Shown here: one piece after another, positions 54,588-63,936 of the stretch
Numbering within the stretch: the stretch's first letter is position 1
How the letters are laid out: each line of letters starts with the position of its first letter
Assembly: GCA_034522075.1 (NCBI GenBank)
Contig: JAXHLO010000024.1
Span: 1 to 64,000, forward strand
Direction of reading: 5' to 3'
Length of the DNA: 64,000 bases
Source of the DNA: UBA7803 sp034522075
Lineage (GTDB): Bacteria > Pseudomonadota > Gammaproteobacteria > Pseudomonadales > Azotimanducaceae
The notes under the pieces: generated by a model
What the model saw: the letters and a program-made list of their open reading frames with translations, nothing else
What the model was told of the DNA's origin: nothing
The model's database searches: none
Position numbers and translations under genes: made by a program

Positions 54588-55468
54588 TTACAGTTCAGCC
54601 AGGTAGGTCTGCGCCAGACCGGCGGCCGACGACTGCGGATGGTCGTCGCGGACCTGATCAGATACTCGCGCGCCCGGGCTTCATCGCCCAGACGATGATA
54701 AGTCACACCCAGTTTATAAAGCGCGTCGGGAATCTTCTGATGGTCCGGGTACAGATTGACCACCTGTGCGAACCACTGGCGCGCCTGCTCGTTGTCATCC
54801 AGGGCCAGGTTGAGCTCGCCAAGCCAGTAGAACGCGTTGGCGGTATAAACGCCGTTGGGATACTCCTCGGTCAGTGCTTCGAAAGCCACCGCGGATTCTT
54901 CGAAGCGCCGCTGACGCATGAGCTCGAAGGCTGCCGAATAGGCTTCCCGCTCGCTGGCAGAGCCGCCCTGGGAGGCTCCGCCGGAAGAGGAATCAGGACC
55001 GCTGGATGCGCCGCGTCCGCCCGGCCCCCGGTCACCCTCGCCGGGTATCACCAGCGGTCGCTGACCGTCGCCGCGCAGGGCCTGCATGCGGCGGTCGAGA
55101 TCCAGATACTGTTCCTGCTGATCGCGCGCCAGACGGTCCAGCCGGTATTGCTGTTCTTCCACCAGGCCGCGCAGTTCCTGCACTTCCTGCTGCAGGACCT
55201 GCAACTGATAGAAGAGCTGCGACAGCCGGCCGGAATCGGCAGAGCTGGCGTCGCTGCCGGACATGCGCCGGGTGTCGATGGCGCCGCCATCGGCCTCGTT
55301 CCGCCATTGCTGCCACGGCAGGCGGGGCGCAGCAGCCGCATCCCGGCTGGAAGAAGCCCGGGATTCCTCCACGGGAACGGCAGACAACACCGCCGCCGAC
55401 GCCAGCAGCGCGGCGCCGCAGCACGCGGCCGTCAACAGATTACGGATGCTGTGTCGATCAGACGTCAT
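54588..55468 (-). CDS. cpoB: Cell division coordinator CpoB (YbgF; one apparent frameshift)
   Basis: Periplasmic TPR protein coordinating Tol-Pal with peptidoglycan synthesis. ATG 55468, signal peptide (LLTAACCGAALLASAAVLSA), trimerising coiled coil (LSQLFYQLQVLQQEVQELRG, LVEEQQYRLDRLARDQQEQY), a Gly/Ser linker, then TPRs (YSAAFELMRQRRFEESAVAF, VYTANAFYWLGELNLALDDN). Near 54658 the frame breaks; dropping one base changes the ending to QVRDDHPQSSAAGLAQTYLA and the normal stop at 54588. Without correction the frame would run to 54548 with a foreign Arg-rich tail. Confidence 0.92.
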
Positions 55469-55473
55469 GGTCA

Positions 55474-56016
55474 CTAGCGGTAGATGAGTACGGCCCGGCG
55501 GTTGCGCGCCCACGCGGCCTCATTGTGACCCGGGTCCTCCGGCCGCTCCTCACCGTAGCTGACGATTTCCAGCTGACGCCGAGAAACCCCGGCGGACACC
55601 AGGAAGCTCTGCACGGCATCGGCACGGCGCTCGCCGAGAGCCAGGTTGTATTCGCGGGTACCCCGTTCGTCGGCATGGCCCTCGATGACCACGCTGCGGT
55701 CGGGATTGTTGCGCAGAAAGGTCGCATGCATTTCCAGCGATGCCAGATCGTCGGGGCTGAGCACCGAGCGGTCGAAGTCGAAATAATAGGTGCGCGACAT
55801 CAGCCGTGTGCTGCCAGGCACGTAGGGGTTGCCGTTCTCGTCGACCTCTGCGGAGCGTGACGACGGCCCGTCGGGTGCCGGCGTGGTATCCGGCGTCTCC
55901 ACCGGTTCCGTTGATGGCTCGATGGGCTCGGTCTGCGTGCCGGTTCCGGCGCACCCGGCCAGGACCACACTGCCGATCAGCACAATGAGTAAGTTCCGCA
56001 ACCACTGTGTCGTCAT
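55474..56016 (-). CDS. pal: Peptidoglycan-associated lipoprotein Pal
   Basis: 180-residue outer-membrane lipoprotein that binds peptidoglycan and TolB. Lipobox VVLAGC (Cys22), a Pro/Thr/Glu-rich linker, then the OmpA-like domain TYYFDFDRSVLSPDDLASLE, VVIEGHADERGTREYNLALG, ERRADAVQSFLVSAGV. Sits between tolB and cpoB in the standard order, six bases before cpoB. Confidence 0.97.
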   Translation of the reverse strand: MTTQWLRNLLIVLIGSVVLAGCAGTGTQTEPIEPSTEPVETPDTTPAPDGPSSRSAEVDENGNPYVPGSTRLMSRTYYFDFDRSVLSPDDLASLEMHATFLRNNPDRSVVIEGHADERGTREYNLALGERRADAVQSFLVSAGVSRRQLEIVSYGEERPEDPGHNEAAWARNRRAVLIYR

Positions 56017-56051
56017 GTAAAGCTCCGATTAACCGAAAAGCTGTGAGCAGC

Positions 56052-57377
56052 CTACATTCTGAAATCGAGGTAGGGCGACCACGCTGGCTCCCTGACATCC
56101 CCCGATGATGACGGAAGACGATATTTGACGCTGCCGTCTAAAGAGACAACCGCCAGTATACCTCTACCCTGGTCCTGCGTCGCATACATTAGCATGGTGC
56201 CATTGGGGGCGAGCGACGGCGACTCGTCCAGGCCCGTAGACGTCTGCGTGAGAATCCGCACATCGTTGCGCTCCAGGTCCCGCCAGGCGATGTAATAGCG
56301 GCCGTCACGACGATGTACGTAAACCATGTGCCGGCCGTCCGGCAACAGCCTGGCCCGGGCGTTATAACCCCCCTCGAACGTCAGCCGCTCCACCAGATTG
56401 GTGTCGAGATCCAGCCGGTAGATCTGCGGCGCGCCGCCGCGGTCGGAGGTGAAGATCACCTGCTGTCCGTCCGGCGAAAAACTCGGCTCGGTATCGATGC
56501 CGTGATGGCGGGTCAACTGGCGCAGGCTGCGGTTGGCCAGATTCATCAGATAGATTTCCGGGTTGCCGTCCCGCGACAGCACCATGAGCAGCTTGCGGCC
56601 GTCGGGCGAGAACACCGGCGAGCCGTTGATGCCGCTGAACCGGGTGATGATCTCGCGCTCGCCGCTCTCCACATCCTGAATGATGATGCTCTGACGGCCG
56701 GTCTCCCAGGACACGTAGGCCGCGCGCCGGCCTTCCGGCCCCCAGCCCGGCGACATGATGGGCTGGTCCGAGGAAAACAGCGTGCGCGAGCGTTCCCCGT
56801 CGGAATCAGCCAGTTCCAGAGAATACCTGGCCGACGGCGAACCCGCATTCTCGGCCAGAACATAGATGATCTTGGTAGCAAATGCGCCGGGAATGCCGGT
56901 GATGGCCTCATACGCCGCATCGGCCACCTCGTGGGCCATGTCCCGCCACTCTGCCCGGGTTCCTGTGACCTCACCGCCGAGCATTTCCCGCTCGTTCACC
57001 ACGTCGAACAGGTGGTAACGCACCCGGGTATTGCCGTTGGCAACGGTCCGCAGGTTGCCGATCAGCAGGTACTCCATGCCCAGGACCCGCCAGTCACGGA
57101 AGAAAACCTGCTCCGGCCGGCCGGGAAAAGACAGCATATTGTCGCGTTCCAGCGGCGCGAACTGGCCGCTTCGTGACAGATCGAAGCTGATGATGCCGCC
57201 CATATCTGCCTGATTGGAGAACTCCGGACCCGCGTCGAACGGCACCACGGCTATGCGCGTCTGCTTGTCGTAGCCCTCGTCGATGATGATGGTATCGAGA
57301 CTTTCTGCCGCCAGCGCCGCGCCGGCGAGCAGGCTCTGCGCCAGCAGAAATATCAGGTTGACTGACAGACTTCTCAC
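56052..57377 (-). CDS. tolB: Tol-Pal system periplasmic protein TolB
   Basis: 441 residues: signal peptide (FLLAQSLLAGAALA), N-terminal domain with IAVVPFDAGPEFSNQADMGG and the six-bladed beta-propeller with repeated FSPDG blades (PVFSPDGRKLLMVLSRDG, PSFSPDGQQVIFTSDRGG). Binds Pal and TolA. The start overlaps the tolA stop by four bases. Confidence 0.97.
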   Translation of the reverse strand: MRSLSVNLIFLLAQSLLAGAALAAESLDTIIIDEGYDKQTRIAVVPFDAGPEFSNQADMGGIISFDLSRSGQFAPLERDNMLSFPGRPEQVFFRDWRVLGMEYLLIGNLRTVANGNTRVRYHLFDVVNEREMLGGEVTGTRAEWRDMAHEVADAAYEAITGIPGAFATKIIYVLAENAGSPSARYSLELADSDGERSRTLFSSDQPIMSPGWGPEGRRAAYVSWETGRQSIIIQDVESGEREIITRFSGINGSPVFSPDGRKLLMVLSRDGNPEIYLMNLANRSLRQLTRHHGIDTEPSFSPDGQQVIFTSDRGGAPQIYRLDLDTNLVERLTFEGGYNARARLLPDGRHMVYVHRRDGRYYIAWRDLERNDVRILTQTSTGLDESPSLAPNGTMLMYATQDQGRGILAVVSLDGSVKYRLPSSSGDVREPAWSPYLDFRM

Positions 57378-58122
57378 CGCAACAAATCCTCCGGTCGGAA
57401 CAACAGGGTGAAACGCCGGAAATACTCCTCGAAGACTTCCGGGTCGTCGGGCACTTCAAAGCGCCGGGCTTTGCGCACGGCGGCTTCCGCCGAGCGATCG
57501 AAAGCGGCATTGCCGCTCGATTCAACCACCGTAACACCAACCACGTCACCGGTGGGCACCAGTTCCACCAGCAGTTTGGCCTCCATACGGTTACGCGCCG
57601 ACGGCGGCCGCGACCAGTTGGCCACAACCGCCTGATAGATGCCGGCCTGGTACGACTGGGCCACGGCTTGCTCAGCTTCGCGGTCGGCCTCGGCAAGCTC
57701 CGACGCCTCACTCTGCAGGGCCTCCTGAAATGCCGACTGCGCCAGCGCCTCGAGGCGCTCCTGGCGAGCCTGTTGGCGAGCCTGCTCTTGAGCCTTTTCC
57801 CGCGCGGCCTGTTCCGGCCCGCTGACGTTCCGCCTGCGGGTCCGGCTGTGCGTTCCGGTTCGGGTTCCGGCTCAGGTTGCGGTTGCGGCTTCGGTTCGGG
57901 CTTCGGTTCCGGCGCGCGCTGTGGCTGCGCCGGCTGCGGCCTGGCAGGGGCCGGCTCCGGCTTTGCCGCCGGCTCCAGCATCACCAGCTGAGCCTGCACG
58001 GCACGGGGTTTGATGACGTCCCGTTCCTTGGTCGTGGGGTTCCAGTTGGCATAAAGCCCGGCGGCCGCCGCCAGGTGCAGCAGCAGCGCCAACAGCAACG
58101 GCACGCTGTACTGACGAACCAC
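57374..58122 (-). CDS. tolA: Cell envelope protein TolA (two apparent frameshifts)
   Basis: Inner-membrane protein linking TolQR to TolB/Pal, about 248 residues. N-terminal transmembrane helix (SVPLLLALLLHLAAAAGLYA), Pro/Glu/Lys stretch (EPKPEPKPQPQPEPEPEPER), a helical Ala/Gln/Arg stalk (EQARQQARQERLEALAQSAF) and C-terminal domain III (YQAVVANWSRPPSARNRMEA, KLLVELVPTGDVVGVTVVES). The three parts lie in three frames; dropping one base near 57860 and another near 57815 restores one protein (PEPE-QPDPQAERQRA-EQAAREKAQ). Neighbours and content make tolA certain. Confidence 0.9.
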
Positions 58123-58126
58123 CAGC

Positions 58127-58564
58127 TCAGCTTTCCACCGTCTGCGGCGGCTCGGTGATCAGACCCACGCTGCCGGCACCGGCCTTCTGCAACACCGTCA
58201 TGACCCGCACGACGGTTCCGTAATCGAGCCGGTGATCGGCTTTGACGTAGACCGGGACGTCGGCCCGGGCACGCAGGATCTTGCCGGCCTGGTCTTCCAG
58301 GGAATAAATGGTCACCCGGGTGCCTTCATCGTCGGAATTCTGTATTCCCAGATTGACGAAGATGGCCCCATCGTCGCGCACCGACACCACCAGCGGATCC
58401 TGCTGATCCTGTTCCACCGGCTCCGAGGGCGCATCGGGCAGGTCCACCACTACGCCCTGCGTCAGAAGCGGTGCCGTGGCCATAAAGATCACCAGCAGCA
58501 CCAGCATCACGTCGATGTACGGCACCACGTTGATCTCGGACATGGGTTTGCGTCGCCGTGCCAT
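58127..58564 (-). CDS. tolR: Tol-Pal proton-channel subunit TolR
   Basis: 145 residues, ExbD/TolR family. Single N-terminal transmembrane helix with the proton-carrying aspartate: MSEINVVPYIDVMLVLLVIF; periplasmic domain ending VRVMTVLQKAGAGSVGLITE. Two bases after tolQ and four before tolA. Confidence 0.97.
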   Translation of the reverse strand: MARRRKPMSEINVVPYIDVMLVLLVIFMATAPLLTQGVVVDLPDAPSEPVEQDQQDPLVVSVRDDGAIFVNLGIQNSDDEGTRVTIYSLEDQAGKILRARADVPVYVKADHRLDYGTVVRVMTVLQKAGAGSVGLITEPPQTVES

Positions 58565-58566
58565 GG

Positions 58567-59247
58567 TCAGCCCTGCCTTGCGTGCGCCACGCGATGGAGA
58601 ATGCCGATGAACTCGTCGCTGAATGCCTCATAGCGTTTCATGAGCGCTTCGACCCGCGCGGAAAAACGGTTGTAGCCGATGACCGCGGGTATGGCGGCAA
58701 ACAGACCCATGGCCGTGGCCACCAGCGCCTCGGAGATCCCCGGCGCCACCGAAGCGAGCGTCGCCTGGGTCATGTTGGCCAGGCTGCGGAACGAGTTCAT
58801 GATGCCCCAGACCGTACCAAACAGGCCCACGTAGGGGCTGGTGGAGCCCACGGTGGCGAGAAACGGCAGGTGAGTTTCCAGGCGTTCCTCCTCCCGGGTC
58901 AGCGCAATACGCATGGAACGCTGCACGCCCTGCATGATGGCATCAGGGTCGCCCGAGCCTTCCTCGGTGAGCCGCGTATATTCCTTGAAACCGGCCACGA
59001 ACGTCGACTCGATACCGGTCAGGGCTTCCTCGTCCGCCAGCTCACTGTAGAGCTGACGCAGATCAATGCCGGACCAGAAGTGATCTTCGAAATCTTCGAT
59101 CTCGCCCTGAATGCGGCGCAGGAAGAACCAGCGCTGGAAAATCATCACCCAGGAGATCAACGATGCCAGCAGCAGAATCAGCATGACGAACTGCACCAGC
59201 AGACTGGCATTGGCAATGAGCTCGAAGATGGACAGTTTTTCCGGCAA
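58567..59247 (-). CDS. tolQ: Tol-Pal proton-channel subunit TolQ
   Basis: 226 residues, ExbB/TolQ family with three transmembrane segments: LLVQFVMLILLLASLISWVM, FLATVGSTSPYVGLFGTVWG and APGISEALVATAMGLFAAIP. Energises TolA with TolR. Follows ruvB by nine bases; the ybgC thioesterase gene usually found between them is absent. Confidence 0.97.
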   Translation of the reverse strand: MPEKLSIFELIANASLLVQFVMLILLLASLISWVMIFQRWFFLRRIQGEIEDFEDHFWSGIDLRQLYSELADEEALTGIESTFVAGFKEYTRLTEEGSGDPDAIMQGVQRSMRIALTREEERLETHLPFLATVGSTSPYVGLFGTVWGIMNSFRSLANMTQATLASVAPGISEALVATAMGLFAAIPAVIGYNRFSARVEALMKRYEAFSDEFIGILHRVAHARQG

Positions 59248-59256
59248 GGTGCCCTC

Positions 59257-60304
59257 CTATTCCAGATCGAGGGGAGATTGTTCGCCGCCGCCCGCGGCAC
59301 CGGGTTTACGTAACCCGAAATGCAGGTAGGCCTGCTCGGTGGCGACGCGGCCGCGGGGCGTACGCATGAGATATCCCTGTTGAATGAGGAACGGCTCCAG
59401 CACGTCTTCGATGGTGTCGCGCTCCTCGCTGATGGCGGCGGCCAGGGAATCGAGCCCCACGGGCCCGCCGGCAAATTTGTCGATGATGGTCTCCAGCAGA
59501 CGCCGATCCATGGCGTCGAAACCCTGCCGGTCGACATTGAGCATGTCCAGCGCCTGATCGGCCACCTCGCGGCTGATCACGCCGTCGGCGCGCACTTCGG
59601 CATAGTCGCGCACGCGGCGCAGCAGCCGATTGGCAATGCGCGGCGTGCCCCGGGAACGCCGGGCCACTTCTTCGGCGCCGTCGGCAAGAATACTCAGCGC
59701 CAGCTTGCCGGCGGACCGCATCACGATCTCACTCAATTGTTCGACCGTATAGAACTCCAGACGTTGCACGATGCCGAAACGGTCGCGCAGCGGTGACGTG
59801 AGCAGCCCCGCGCGGGTGGTAGCGCCCACCAGCGTAAAGCGCGGCAGTTCCAGCTTCAGCGACCGTGCCGCCGGGCCTTCGCCAATGAGGATGTCGATCT
59901 GATAATCCTCCATGGCCGGATAGAGAATCTCCTCGACCACCGGGCTCAAACGGTGAATCTCGTCGACGAACAACACGTCACCCGCTTCCAGATTGGTGAG
60001 CATGGCAGCGAGTTCCGCCGGGCGCTCCAGCACCGGCCCGGAAGTGGCTTTCAGAGCGACGCCCATCTCGTGGGCAACGATGGTGGGCCAGCGTGGTCTT
60101 GCCGAGGCCCGGGGGGCCGAAGATGAGCGTGTGGTCCAGGGGTTCGTCGCGGCCGCGGGCGGCGCGGATGAAGATGTCCATCTGGGCTTTGACGTCGTCC
60201 TGGCCGATATACTCAGCCAGCCGAACCGGGCGCAGGGCGCGGTCGAATCGGACCTCGTCGCCGCGCTCGGCGGCATCCACCAGGCGATCCGGCTCGATAC
60301 TCAC
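59257..60304 (-). CDS. ruvB: Holliday junction helicase RuvB (one apparent frameshift)
   Basis: AAA+ motor that drives branch migration with RuvA, about 348 residues. The first frame (from 60304) has RPVRLAEYIGQDDVKAQMDI and Walker A HTLIFGPPGLGKTTLA. Dropping one C of GGCCCACC near 60082 continues TIVAHEMGVALKATSGPVLE, Walker B GDVLFVDEIHRLSP, sensor LVGATTRAGLLTSPLRDRFG and the winged helix to 59257. Such a conserved single-copy gene is most unlikely to be broken in the organism. Start overlaps the ruvA stop. Confidence 0.95.
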
Positions 60305-60909
60305 GAGGCGGCTTCGGTCTGCCGGGCCACACGCCGCAGGGCGGCGCGCACCAGGTCTTCGGCACTGTCCGCTTCGGCGCGCACACCGGCCACCAGACGC
60401 GCCGCTTCCGGCGGCCGGTAACCGAGCTGCACCAGGGCGCGTTCGGCTTCCTGCACGGCGAAGTCATCGGCACTGGGTACCGCGCTGGGGCCGCCTGGAA
60501 TCAGTGCTTCCGGCAGCTTGTCGCGCAGTTCCACCAGCAGTCGCTCAGCCGTCTTGCGGCCGACGCCGGGAACCCGCGTCAGCACCCCCACTTCCCCGGC
60601 GCGTACGGAAGCTGCCAGCTCGCCGAGCGGCACGCTCGACAGCAACGCCAGCGCGAGCTTAGGGCCCACGCCGCTGATGCGGATGAGCACGCGGAACAGG
60701 TCACGCTCGGCCCGGGAAACGAAGCCATAGAGTTGCTGAGCGTCCTCGCGCACCACGAAGTGGGTGTAGAGGGTCACCGCCTTGTCCCGGCCCGGCAGCG
60801 CCGTGAGCACGTTGTGGCTGACCTCCACCTCGTAGCCCACGCCGCCCACGGCCAGCAGAATGACATTATCGGTGATCTCCACGAGGTGACCTTCTAGACG
60901 GCCGATCAT
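60301..60909 (-). CDS. ruvA: Holliday junction DNA helicase subunit RuvA
   Basis: 202 residues from ATG 60909: MIGRLEGHLVEITDNVILLA (OB fold), helix-hairpin-helix ISGVGPKLALALLSS and VPGVGRKTAERLLVELRDKL, and C-terminal domain III contacting RuvB. Overlaps ruvC and ruvB by four bases each. Confidence 0.97.
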   Translation of the reverse strand: MIGRLEGHLVEITDNVILLAVGGVGYEVEVSHNVLTALPGRDKAVTLYTHFVVREDAQQLYGFVSRAERDLFRVLIRISGVGPKLALALLSSVPLGELAASVRAGEVGVLTRVPGVGRKTAERLLVELRDKLPEALIPGGPSAVPSADDFAVQEAERALVQLGYRPPEAARLVAGVRAEADSAEDLVRAALRRVARQTEAAS

Positions 60910-61415
60910 GAGCTTGCAGAAGGATCCTGGAGTGACTTCAAGCGCGCAGTATTGACGTGACAAATGGCAATCGCAAGCGCGTCCGCGGCATCGGCGGCCG
61001 GACTGCCGGACAACCCCAGCAGCACCCGCACCATGTGCTGCACCTGACTCTTGCTGGCCTTGCCCGTCCCCACCACCGCCAGTTTGACCCGGCGGGCCGC
61101 ATATTCGGTGACCGGCAGCCGCCCCGCCACCGCTGCAGCAATGGCCACACCGCGGGCCTGGCCGAGCTTCAGAGCCGAGGCCGGATTGGTGGCCAGGAAC
61201 ACCTCTTCGATAGCCATCTCGTGGGGTGCATACTGTTCAATCAACCCGGTCACCCCCGCATAGATCTCACCGAGGCGGTCGACGAAGGTTCCCGACCGGG
61301 GGCGGATGCAGCCGCTGGCCAGATAGGCGGTGCCTGTGCCGCTCACTGCCACCACGCCGTATCCGGTAACCCGGGACCCCGGATCGATACCGAGGATGCG
61401 GCGCTCATCAGTCAT
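60906..61415 (-). CDS. ruvC: Crossover junction endodeoxyribonuclease RuvC
   Basis: 169-residue Holliday-junction resolvase. Catalytic acidic residues in RILGIDPGSRVTGYGVVA, MAIEEVFLATNPASALKLGQ and AADAADALAIAICH. ATG 61415 lies inside the yebC end (eight-base overlap), and its stop overlaps ruvA. Confidence 0.97.
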   Translation of the reverse strand: MTDERRILGIDPGSRVTGYGVVAVSGTGTAYLASGCIRPRSGTFVDRLGEIYAGVTGLIEQYAPHEMAIEEVFLATNPASALKLGQARGVAIAAAVAGRLPVTEYAARRVKLAVVGTGKASKSQVQHMVRVLLGLSGSPAADAADALAIAICHVNTARLKSLQDPSASS

Positions 61416-62148
61416 CGTAGGCGCTGTCGGGATACTCGCCGTTGCTGTACACGTTCTGCACGTCGTCGAGCTCCTCGAGCGCATCGATGAGCTTGAGCAC
61501 CGATCGCGCCTGCTCGTCGTCACAGGGTACGTAGACGCTGGGCACCATGGTGACTTCCGCGTGCTCCGGATCGAGATCGGCCTGCTGCAGGGCCGCAACC
61601 ACTTCGCCGAGGCGCTCCCACGGCGTGACCACGGTGATGCTGCCGTCTTCTTCCACGTCGATGTCCTCGGCGCCCGCTTCCAGGGCGGCTTCCATGACCC
61701 GCTCTTCGTCCGTGCCGGGAGCGAAGTTGATCACACCCTGACGGCTGAACAGATAGGCCACGGACCCATCGGTGCCCAGATTGCCGCCGTGCTTGCTGAA
61801 GGCATGGCGCACTTCCGCCACCGTGCGGTTGCGGTTGTCCGTCATGACTTCCACCAGCACCGCCACGCCGCCGGGCGCATAGCCCTCATAAGTGAGCTCT
61901 TCGACGTTGCTGCCTTCACCGCCGCCGGCGCCGCGCTCCACGGCGCGCTCGATGGTGTCCTTGGGCATGTTCTGCCCCAGGGCCTTGTCCCAGGCGGCGC
62001 GCAGGCGCGGATTGTCGTTCGGGTCGCCGCCGCCCAGGCGGGCGGCGACGGTGATCTCACGAATCAGCTTGGTGAAGACCTTGCCGCGCTTGGCATCCTG
62101 GCGCGCCTTCTTGTGTTTGATGTTGGCCCACTTACTGTGTCCGGCCAT
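61408..62148 (-). CDS. yebC: YebC/PmpR-family regulatory or translation factor
   Basis: 246 residues with the classic start MAGHSKWANIKHKKARQDAK, then AGGGEGSNVEELTYEGYAPG and VAEVRHAFSKHGGNLGTDGS. Members act as DNA-binding regulators or as factors relieving ribosome stalling. Three bases downstream of aspS; precedes ruvC in the standard order. Confidence 0.96.
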   Translation of the reverse strand: MAGHSKWANIKHKKARQDAKRGKVFTKLIREITVAARLGGGDPNDNPRLRAAWDKALGQNMPKDTIERAVERGAGGGEGSNVEELTYEGYAPGGVAVLVEVMTDNRNRTVAEVRHAFSKHGGNLGTDGSVAYLFSRQGVINFAPGTDEERVMEAALEAGAEDIDVEEDGSITVVTPWERLGEVVAALQQADLDPEHAEVTMVPSVYVPCDDEQARSVLKLIDALEELDDVQNVYSNGEYPDSAYDD

Positions 62149-62151
62149 GGC

Positions 62152-63921
62152 TCATTGCTCTCGCTCGGGCTTGCGCACACGGATGTGCAGCTCACGCAAT
62201 TGATGTTCGTCGACACTGCTCGGCGCCGACGTCATCAGGCAGGCGGCGGTCTGGGTTTTCGGGAAGGCGATGACGTCACGGATGGCATCGCTGCCGGTCA
62301 TGAGCATCACCAGACGATCGAGCCCCAATGCGATGCCGCCGTGGGGCGGGCAGCCGTAGCGCAAAGCGTCCAGTAGAAAGCCGAACTTCACCTGCGCTTC
62401 CTGGGCCATGTTCAGAGCCTCAAAGACAGCGTTCTGGGTTTCCTCGTCGTGAATGCGCAGAGACCCGCCGCCCAGCTCGTAGCCGTTGAGCACCACGTCA
62501 TAAGCCGCGGCACGGGCAGCGGCCGGGTCGGCCAGCAGAGCTTGCGGGCTGCAGGTCGGACGGGTGAAAGGATGATGGACCGGCGCCAGCAGACCGTCGC
62601 GGGTCTCTTCGAACATGGGCCAGGTGATGACCCAGCATGGCGCCCAGCCCTCGGCTATGAGCTGCAGATCGCGGCCCAGTTCGTTGCGCAGAGCACCCAT
62701 GGCATCGCTGACCGTGGCTGCCTTGTCGGCACCGAAGAAAACCACGTCGCCGTTCTGTGCGCCCACCCGGTTCAACACCTCTTCCACCACTGTCTCGGGC
62801 AGAAACTTGAGAATGGGTGACTGCAGACCCGCGGTGCCGGCCGCCCGGTCGTTGACCTTGATGTAGGCCAGGCCGCGGGCACCGTAGCGGCCGACGAACC
62901 CCGTATAGTCGTCTATGACCTTGCGGCTCAGGCTCGCGCCGCCCGGCGCACGCAGCGCCACCACCCGCCCGCGCGGATCGTTGGCGGGCGCATTGAATAC
63001 CTTGAACTCCACCTCCCGCATGAGGTCCGCCACGTCCACCAGTTCCAGAGGATTGCGCAGGTCGGGCTTGTCGCTGCCGAATCGGCGCATGGCCTCGTCC
63101 CAGGAAAGCACCGGAAAAGGCGGCAACTCGACTTCGAGCACCTCCCGGAACGCCTGGCGCAGCATGCCCTCGGTAAGCTGGCGAATGTCTTCTTCGCTGA
63201 CGAACGATGCCTCGATATCGATCTGTGTGAACTCGGGCTGACGGTCGTGACGCAGATCTTCGTCGCGATAGCAGCGGGCGATCTGATAGTACTTCTCCAT
63301 GCCGGCCACCATGAGCAGCTGCTTGAAGATCTGCGGTGACTGCGGGAGCGCGAAGAATTCGCCGGGATGGGTACGGCTGGGCACGAGATAATCCCGGGCG
63401 CCTTCCGGGGTCGCTCTGGTGAGCGTGGGTGTCTCTACCTCGATGTATCCGGCGGCTTCGAGATAGCGGCGCACGCTGCTGGTCACCCGCGCACGGGTCA
63501 TAAGCCGCTGCTGCATTTCCGGCCGCCGCAGATCCAGATAGCGGTGCCGCAGGCGCACGTCTTCGCCGGCGTCGGAGTGTTCGTCGAGCTGAAACGGCGG
63601 CGTCGCGGAGGCATTGAGAATATCGAGCCCGGCACCGAGCACCTCGATCTCGCCGGTTGCCATGTCCGGATTTTCCGACCCGGCCGGGCGGCGCCGCACG
63701 CGCCCCGTTATGTGCAGGACGTATTCGTTGCGCACCCGGTCGGCAGTGGCGAAGCTTGCCTCGGTATCCGGATCGTAGACGACCTGCACGATCCCGCTAC
63801 GGTCACGCACGTCCAGAAAGATCACACCGCCATGGTCGCGGCGGCGGTGCACCCAACCGCACAGTTCTACCTCGTCGCCGACGTTGCCGGCGTTGATTTG
63901 GCCGCAGTAATGGCTGCGCAT
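62152..63921 (-). CDS. aspS: Aspartyl-tRNA synthetase
   Basis: 589 residues, bacterial type class IIb synthetase. OB-fold anticodon domain (VELCGWVHRRRDHGGVIFLD), motif 2 region YYQIARCYRDEDLRHDRQPE, FTQIDIEASF, the bacterial GAD insertion (about 290-420), and motif 3 GIALGLDRLVMLMTGSDAIR. The frame is intact. Heads the yebC-ruvCAB-tol series. Confidence 0.97.
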   Translation of the reverse strand: MRSHYCGQINAGNVGDEVELCGWVHRRRDHGGVIFLDVRDRSGIVQVVYDPDTEASFATADRVRNEYVLHITGRVRRRPAGSENPDMATGEIEVLGAGLDILNASATPPFQLDEHSDAGEDVRLRHRYLDLRRPEMQQRLMTRARVTSSVRRYLEAAGYIEVETPTLTRATPEGARDYLVPSRTHPGEFFALPQSPQIFKQLLMVAGMEKYYQIARCYRDEDLRHDRQPEFTQIDIEASFVSEEDIRQLTEGMLRQAFREVLEVELPPFPVLSWDEAMRRFGSDKPDLRNPLELVDVADLMREVEFKVFNAPANDPRGRVVALRAPGGASLSRKVIDDYTGFVGRYGARGLAYIKVNDRAAGTAGLQSPILKFLPETVVEEVLNRVGAQNGDVVFFGADKAATVSDAMGALRNELGRDLQLIAEGWAPCWVITWPMFEETRDGLLAPVHHPFTRPTCSPQALLADPAAARAAAYDVVLNGYELGGGSLRIHDEETQNAVFEALNMAQEAQVKFGFLLDALRYGCPPHGGIALGLDRLVMLMTGSDAIRDVIAFPKTQTAACLMTSAPSSVDEHQLRELHIRVRKPEREQ

Positions 63922-63936
63922 AACCTGATTGCCCGC

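Noticed and set aside
59257..60304. Programmed frameshifting in ruvB (and queC, tolA, gdhB)
   Set aside because: No slippery heptamer with downstream structure is common to the sites, and orthologues are single-frame; uniform one-base insertions fit sequencing error better.
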